DNA of 8,897 nucleotides, taken from positions 19,283 through 28,179 of the forward strand of contig DCMX01000155.1 of assembly GCA_002321855.1 (NCBI GenBank). The letters run 5' to 3'. Made by a program: the position numbers and the translations under genes. Within the stretch, counting starts at the first letter, position 1; every line of letters begins with the position of its first letter. Shown in pieces: positions 6,354 through 8,897 of the stretch. Below the pieces are notes generated by a model. That model ran no database searches and was not told the origin of the DNA. It was given only the letters and a program-made list of their open reading frames with translations. This stretch comes from Fidelibacterota bacterium UBA1611. GTDB taxonomy: Bacteria; Fidelibacterota; Marinisomatia; Marinisomatales; UBA1611.

Positions 6354-7766
6354 ATGAAAAAAGTAATTATTTACTTTACTGTCTGGTTATCGGTTCTTTA
6401 CTCTCAGATTGTTTACCACGTTCCCATTGAAGGCACCATTGACCTTGGTCTGCCACCATTTATAGAACGCTCCATCCAGGAAGCAGAATCAAAGAGTGCA
6501 GATGCAATCATCTTTGAGGTCAATACATTTGGCGGGAGGGTAGATGCGGCTACCCAGATCAAGGATGCTATTATGGACTCGCAGGTCAAAACAGTAGCGT
6601 TTATCAATAAACGAGCAATTTCTGCTGGGGCTCTTATCTCCTTATCGTGCGAAAAGATTTATATGACCGGGGGCGCGACTATCGGTGCCACAACTGCTGT
6701 GGATATGTCTGGGAAAAAAGGTAGTGAAAAGGTTATCAGTTATATGCGTGAAGAGATGGCGTCCACAGCAGAAAAAAGAGGACGTAATAAGGACATCGCT
6801 CGTGGCATGGTAGATGAAGAATTGGAATTTCAAAAGAAAGTGACAAAGGAATATGTTACAGAAGAAGGTGAAACAGATACAATTAAGATCACAAATTATT
6901 TTTTAATTATAGATGGTGATACAACCGATGTTAATGATATCGAAGGCCGAAAACAGGGGAACCTGATAACTTTGACCACGGAACAGGCACTAAAATACCA
7001 TATAGCTGATAAAACAGCAGAAACAATTGATGCTGTTTTAGATTCTCTCGGTTTGTCAGGTGCTTCTGTGTATAAAACCAGTGAGAACTGGTCGGAATCT
7101 ATAGTGCGGTTCTTAACTAATCCAGTAGTGTCATCTCTTTTAACAACGTTCGGATTCCTGGGGATCTTGTTTGAACTGCAGAGCCCTGGCTGGGGGGTTC
7201 CTGGTTCTATTGGGTTGACATGCCTGATCCTATCACTGGGTGCTTCCTATATTGCCGAGTTGGCTACTATGACAGACTTTCTCATTATTTTTGCAGGATT
7301 AATGTTCCTTGTCATAGAAGCTTTGGTGATTCCTGGTTTTGGGATACCTGGGATCGTCGGGATCGTAATGATTCTGTGGGGTTTATATTTGTTGTTATTA
7401 CCCGATGTTCCTGTTGGTGAGGAAGTATTGGGGCAAGCTACCAACGGACTACTTATTGGGATCCTTGGAGGTATAGTAGGTTTAATTCTTTTGTTAAGAG
7501 CGATGACCAGAACAAAATTTTGGATAGATCTAACATCACCAAGTGTGCAGAGCCGTGAGGAAGGATACACTACGACCCTGGGGTGGGAAAACCTAGTGGG
7601 AGAATATGGAATTACTGATACAGACTTACATCCTTCAGGGTGGATTAAAATAAACGATCAACGAATCTTTGCTGTTAGCGAAGGAGCATTTATTGATAAT
7701 AAAACTTCAGTGACCGTTCTTTCGGTTGATGGAAACCGGGTTGTTGTTCGCGAGAAATCAGATTAG
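6354..7766 (+). CDS. nfeD: Long-form NfeD membrane protein with ClpP-class serine protease domain
   Basis: Long NfeD proteins combine an extracytoplasmic serine protease domain of the ClpP/SppA fold with a membrane region and a soluble C-terminal OB-fold, and work with flotillin-like partners. The 470 residues show a signal peptide (MKK, hydrophobic to about 16, SQ). The protease domain spans about 20-240, with TFGGRVDAA at 58-66 and the nucleophile Ser90 in AISAGALISLS. The GRN block at 143-145 matches the archaeal PH1510 protease; which nearby lysine completes the dyad is unclear (Lys141 or Lys146 are candidates). An extra stretch, about 158-195, interrupts the domain before ITLTTEQALKYHIAD. 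Membrane segments lie near 257-276, 283-302, 308-325, 330-350 and 364-382. The OB-fold domain spans 405-468 (LVGEYGITDTDLHPSGWIKI). floA starts 18 bases later, the yqeZ-yqfA arrangement of B. subtilis. ATG 6354 has no clear ribosome site. Confidence 0.92.
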   Translation: MKKVIIYFTVWLSVLYSQIVYHVPIEGTIDLGLPPFIERSIQEAESKSADAIIFEVNTFGGRVDAATQIKDAIMDSQVKTVAFINKRAISAGALISLSCEKIYMTGGATIGATTAVDMSGKKGSEKVISYMREEMASTAEKRGRNKDIARGMVDEELEFQKKVTKEYVTEEGETDTIKITNYFLIIDGDTTDVNDIEGRKQGNLITLTTEQALKYHIADKTAETIDAVLDSLGLSGASVYKTSENWSESIVRFLTNPVVSSLLTTFGFLGILFELQSPGWGVPGSIGLTCLILSLGASYIAELATMTDFLIIFAGLMFLVIEALVIPGFGIPGIVGIVMILWGLYLLLLPDVPVGEEVLGQATNGLLIGILGGIVGLILLLRAMTRTKFWIDLTSPSVQSREEGYTTTLGWENLVGEYGITDTDLHPSGWIKINDQRIFAVSEGAFIDNKTSVTVLSVDGNRVVVREKSD

Positions 7767-7770
7767 GTAA

Positions 7771-7777
7771 AAAGGAG
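7771..7777 (+). promoter_or_regulatory. Shine-Dalgarno sequence of floA
   Basis: AAAGGAG lies 7 bases before ATG 7785, the strongest ribosome site in the window. It sits in the 18-base gap after the nfeD stop, which suggests that floA is translated independently and perhaps more strongly than nfeD. Confidence 0.8.
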
Positions 7778-7784
7778 AAATATC

Positions 7785-8804
7785 ATGCCTGTGATTCAGA
7801 TAGCATTATTGATTTTTGTTGTATTATTTATTGTCCTGTTCTTTTATTTTGTGCCATTGGGCATGTGGGTCCAAGGGGTTGTATCATTGGGCTTGGGCCG
7901 AATACGAATTGTTGATTTGATTCGAATGCGGTTACGAAAGATCTCACCACGGATGGTGGTCGATGGTGTCATTAACACTCATAAAGCAGGTCTAATAAAT
8001 ATTTCTACGGATATGCTGGAGACCCATTACCTTGCTGGCGGAAACGTTGTTAATGTTGTTGATGCATTAATTGCTGCAGATAAAGCTAATATACCTCTTC
8101 AGTTTGAGACAGCCACCGCTATAGATCTAGCCGGTAGGGATGTAAAAACAGCAGTACAGACCAGCGTATACCCAAAAGTGATTGATGCGCCCGCTACAGG
8201 AACGCTGGCGGCTGTCGCAAAAGATGGTATTGAAGTTAAAGCAAGGGCAAGGGTCACCGTTCGTACGAATATCCCGGGTCTTGTGGGAGGCGCCACTGAT
8301 GACACCGTCATTGCCCGTGTGGGTGAAGGAATTGTCAGTGCAATTGGTTCTGCAAAAACTTATTCTGCTGTTTTAGAGAACCCAGACAGTATTTCTAAAT
8401 CCGTTCTGAATAAGGGGTTGGATTCTGGGACAGCGTTTGAGATCTTATCCATTGATATAGCAGATCTAGACGTTGGCAAGAATATAGGTGCCAGCCTGCA
8501 AGCAGACCAGGCAGAAGCTGATCTTAGGGTTGCACAGGCAAAGGCAGAGACCCGCAGAGCTATGGCAGTTGCTGAGGAACAGGAAATGATTGCAAGGACC
8601 CAGGAAATGAGAGCAAAGGTGGTAGAGGCAGAATCTGAGGTCCCTAAAGCTATGGCACATGCTTTCAGGGAAGGGAACATGGGAATTTTTGACTATTACA
8701 ATATGAAAAATATTGTGGCTGATACTGGAATGAGAGACTCCATTGCAGGGTCTACCGATGAATCGTCTTCTGAACCAGATGATCATGATCATGATTATGA
8801 TTAA
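7785..8804 (+). CDS. floA: Flotillin-like protein FloA
   Basis: FloA is a membrane-anchored scaffold of the SPFH group that organises membrane microdomains and affects fluidity. The 339 residues (B. subtilis FloA 331) begin with a hydrophobic hairpin or anchor (residues 4-25, followed by PLGMWVQGVVSLG). Family blocks include RMVVDGVINTHKAG (56-69), THYLAGGNV (80-88), a central SPFH-like region with KDGIEVKARARVTVRTNIP, and DVGKNIGASLQADQAEADL. The Ala/Glu-rich heptad-like stretch from about 235 to 290 (QAKAETRRAMAVAEEQEM) is the oligomerising coiled coil. FDYYNMKNIVADT near 302-314 is typical of the family. The last residues form an acidic tail with alternating Asp and His (DDHDHDYD) that differs from the FloA tails I know. 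The gene follows nfeD in an operon. Identity is very secure. Confidence 0.96.
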   Translation: MPVIQIALLIFVVLFIVLFFYFVPLGMWVQGVVSLGLGRIRIVDLIRMRLRKISPRMVVDGVINTHKAGLINISTDMLETHYLAGGNVVNVVDALIAADKANIPLQFETATAIDLAGRDVKTAVQTSVYPKVIDAPATGTLAAVAKDGIEVKARARVTVRTNIPGLVGGATDDTVIARVGEGIVSAIGSAKTYSAVLENPDSISKSVLNKGLDSGTAFEILSIDIADLDVGKNIGASLQADQAEADLRVAQAKAETRRAMAVAEEQEMIARTQEMRAKVVEAESEVPKAMAHAFREGNMGIFDYYNMKNIVADTGMRDSIAGSTDESSSEPDDHDHDYD

Positions 8805-8810
8805 TGAATA

Positions 8811-8840
8811 TTCAATAACAACCTATGTGTTATAATTGAA
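8811..8840 (+). other. Interrupted stem-loop between floA and the next gene
   Basis: TTCAATAACA (8811-8820) can pair with TGTTA (8828-8832) and TTGAA (8836-8840). That gives two 5-bp stems, separated by a 3-base bulge, closed by a 7-base loop. The stem is AT-rich and no T-run follows, so it is not a good intrinsic terminator. The last paired base is the A of the proposed ATG of the next gene, so a role in translation or mRNA processing is conceivable. A perfect 10-base palindrome, TGAATATTCA, overlaps it at 8805-8814. Confidence 0.35.
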
Positions 8841-8897
8841 TGGGTAACTGGGTCTTTCTATTACTGCTTTACGTCCTGTTTGGCTGGATGAAGAAAA
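8840..8897 (+). CDS. Start of a membrane protein, cut by the right edge
   Basis: An open frame begins at ATG 8840 and runs off the window after 19 codons. The peptide MGNWVFLLLLYVLFGWMKK is a hydrophobic segment ending in two lysines, as expected for an N-terminal membrane anchor with the rest in the cytoplasm, or for an uncleaved signal. There is no clear ribosome site. It follows floA by 35 bases on the same strand and may belong to the same operon. Too little is visible to name it. Confidence 0.5.
   Translation, partial: MGNWVFLLLLYVLFGWMKK

Noticed and set aside
7247..7570. Minus-strand open frame of 107 codons opposite nfeD
   Set aside because: It lies opposite the membrane segments of nfeD. 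The Pro/Ile-rich product is what the complement of Gly/Ile-rich membrane sequence gives.
8360..8792. Two overlapping minus-strand frames opposite floA
   Set aside because: Both lie opposite the coiled-coil coding part of floA. Ala/Ser-rich products arise there from strand symmetry and have no start signals.

Overview
This window looks like a chromosomal housekeeping stretch from a diderm bacterium that makes lipopolysaccharide. It is AT-rich by eye, with no mobile elements, tRNA or rRNA genes, or CRISPR arrays. Nearly every gene concerns the cell envelope: fatty acid and lipid A synthesis, isoprenoid precursors, envelope proteolysis and membrane microdomains. The fabZ-lpxA pair, a single-PDZ RseP, and an NfeD/FloA pair together fit a Fibrobacterota-Chlorobiota-Bacteroidota-type lineage such as Marinimicrobia (SAR406). 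That placement is an inference from gene content, not from a phylogeny.

Positions 1-4134, plus strand, form one compact gene run. It starts with the C-terminal part of FabZ (possibly the end of an LpxC-FabZ fusion), followed by lpxA, an unrecognised exported protein that looks like a small outer-membrane barrel, dxr, and rseP after a 55-base gap. Stop and start codons overlap or nearly touch through dxr. The lpxA start is unusual: a good Shine-Dalgarno sequence sits upstream of an ATA codon, and the only conventional start is a TTG with no visible ribosome site.

Positions 4131-6252, minus strand, hold a second run, read as lpxL (late lipid A acyltransferase), tsaC (threonylcarbamoyl-AMP synthase for tRNA t6A) and a DUF3108 exported protein. 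Each junction overlaps (TTGA, then ATGA). The run meets rseP tail to tail with a 4-base overlap and no visible terminator.

Positions 6253-6353 are a short divergent promoter region. From 6354 the plus strand carries nfeD (long ClpP-class membrane protease) and floA (flotillin-like scaffold), the same pairing as yqeZ-yqfA of Bacillus subtilis. A stem-loop follows, and then the first 19 codons of another membrane protein that runs off the window.

I see no evidence of a wholly new multi-gene system. The points most worth a second look are the orphan barrel-like protein in the lpxA-dxr operon, the lpxA start codon, a 35-residue insertion near the RseP active site, and the uncertain lysine partner in NfeD.
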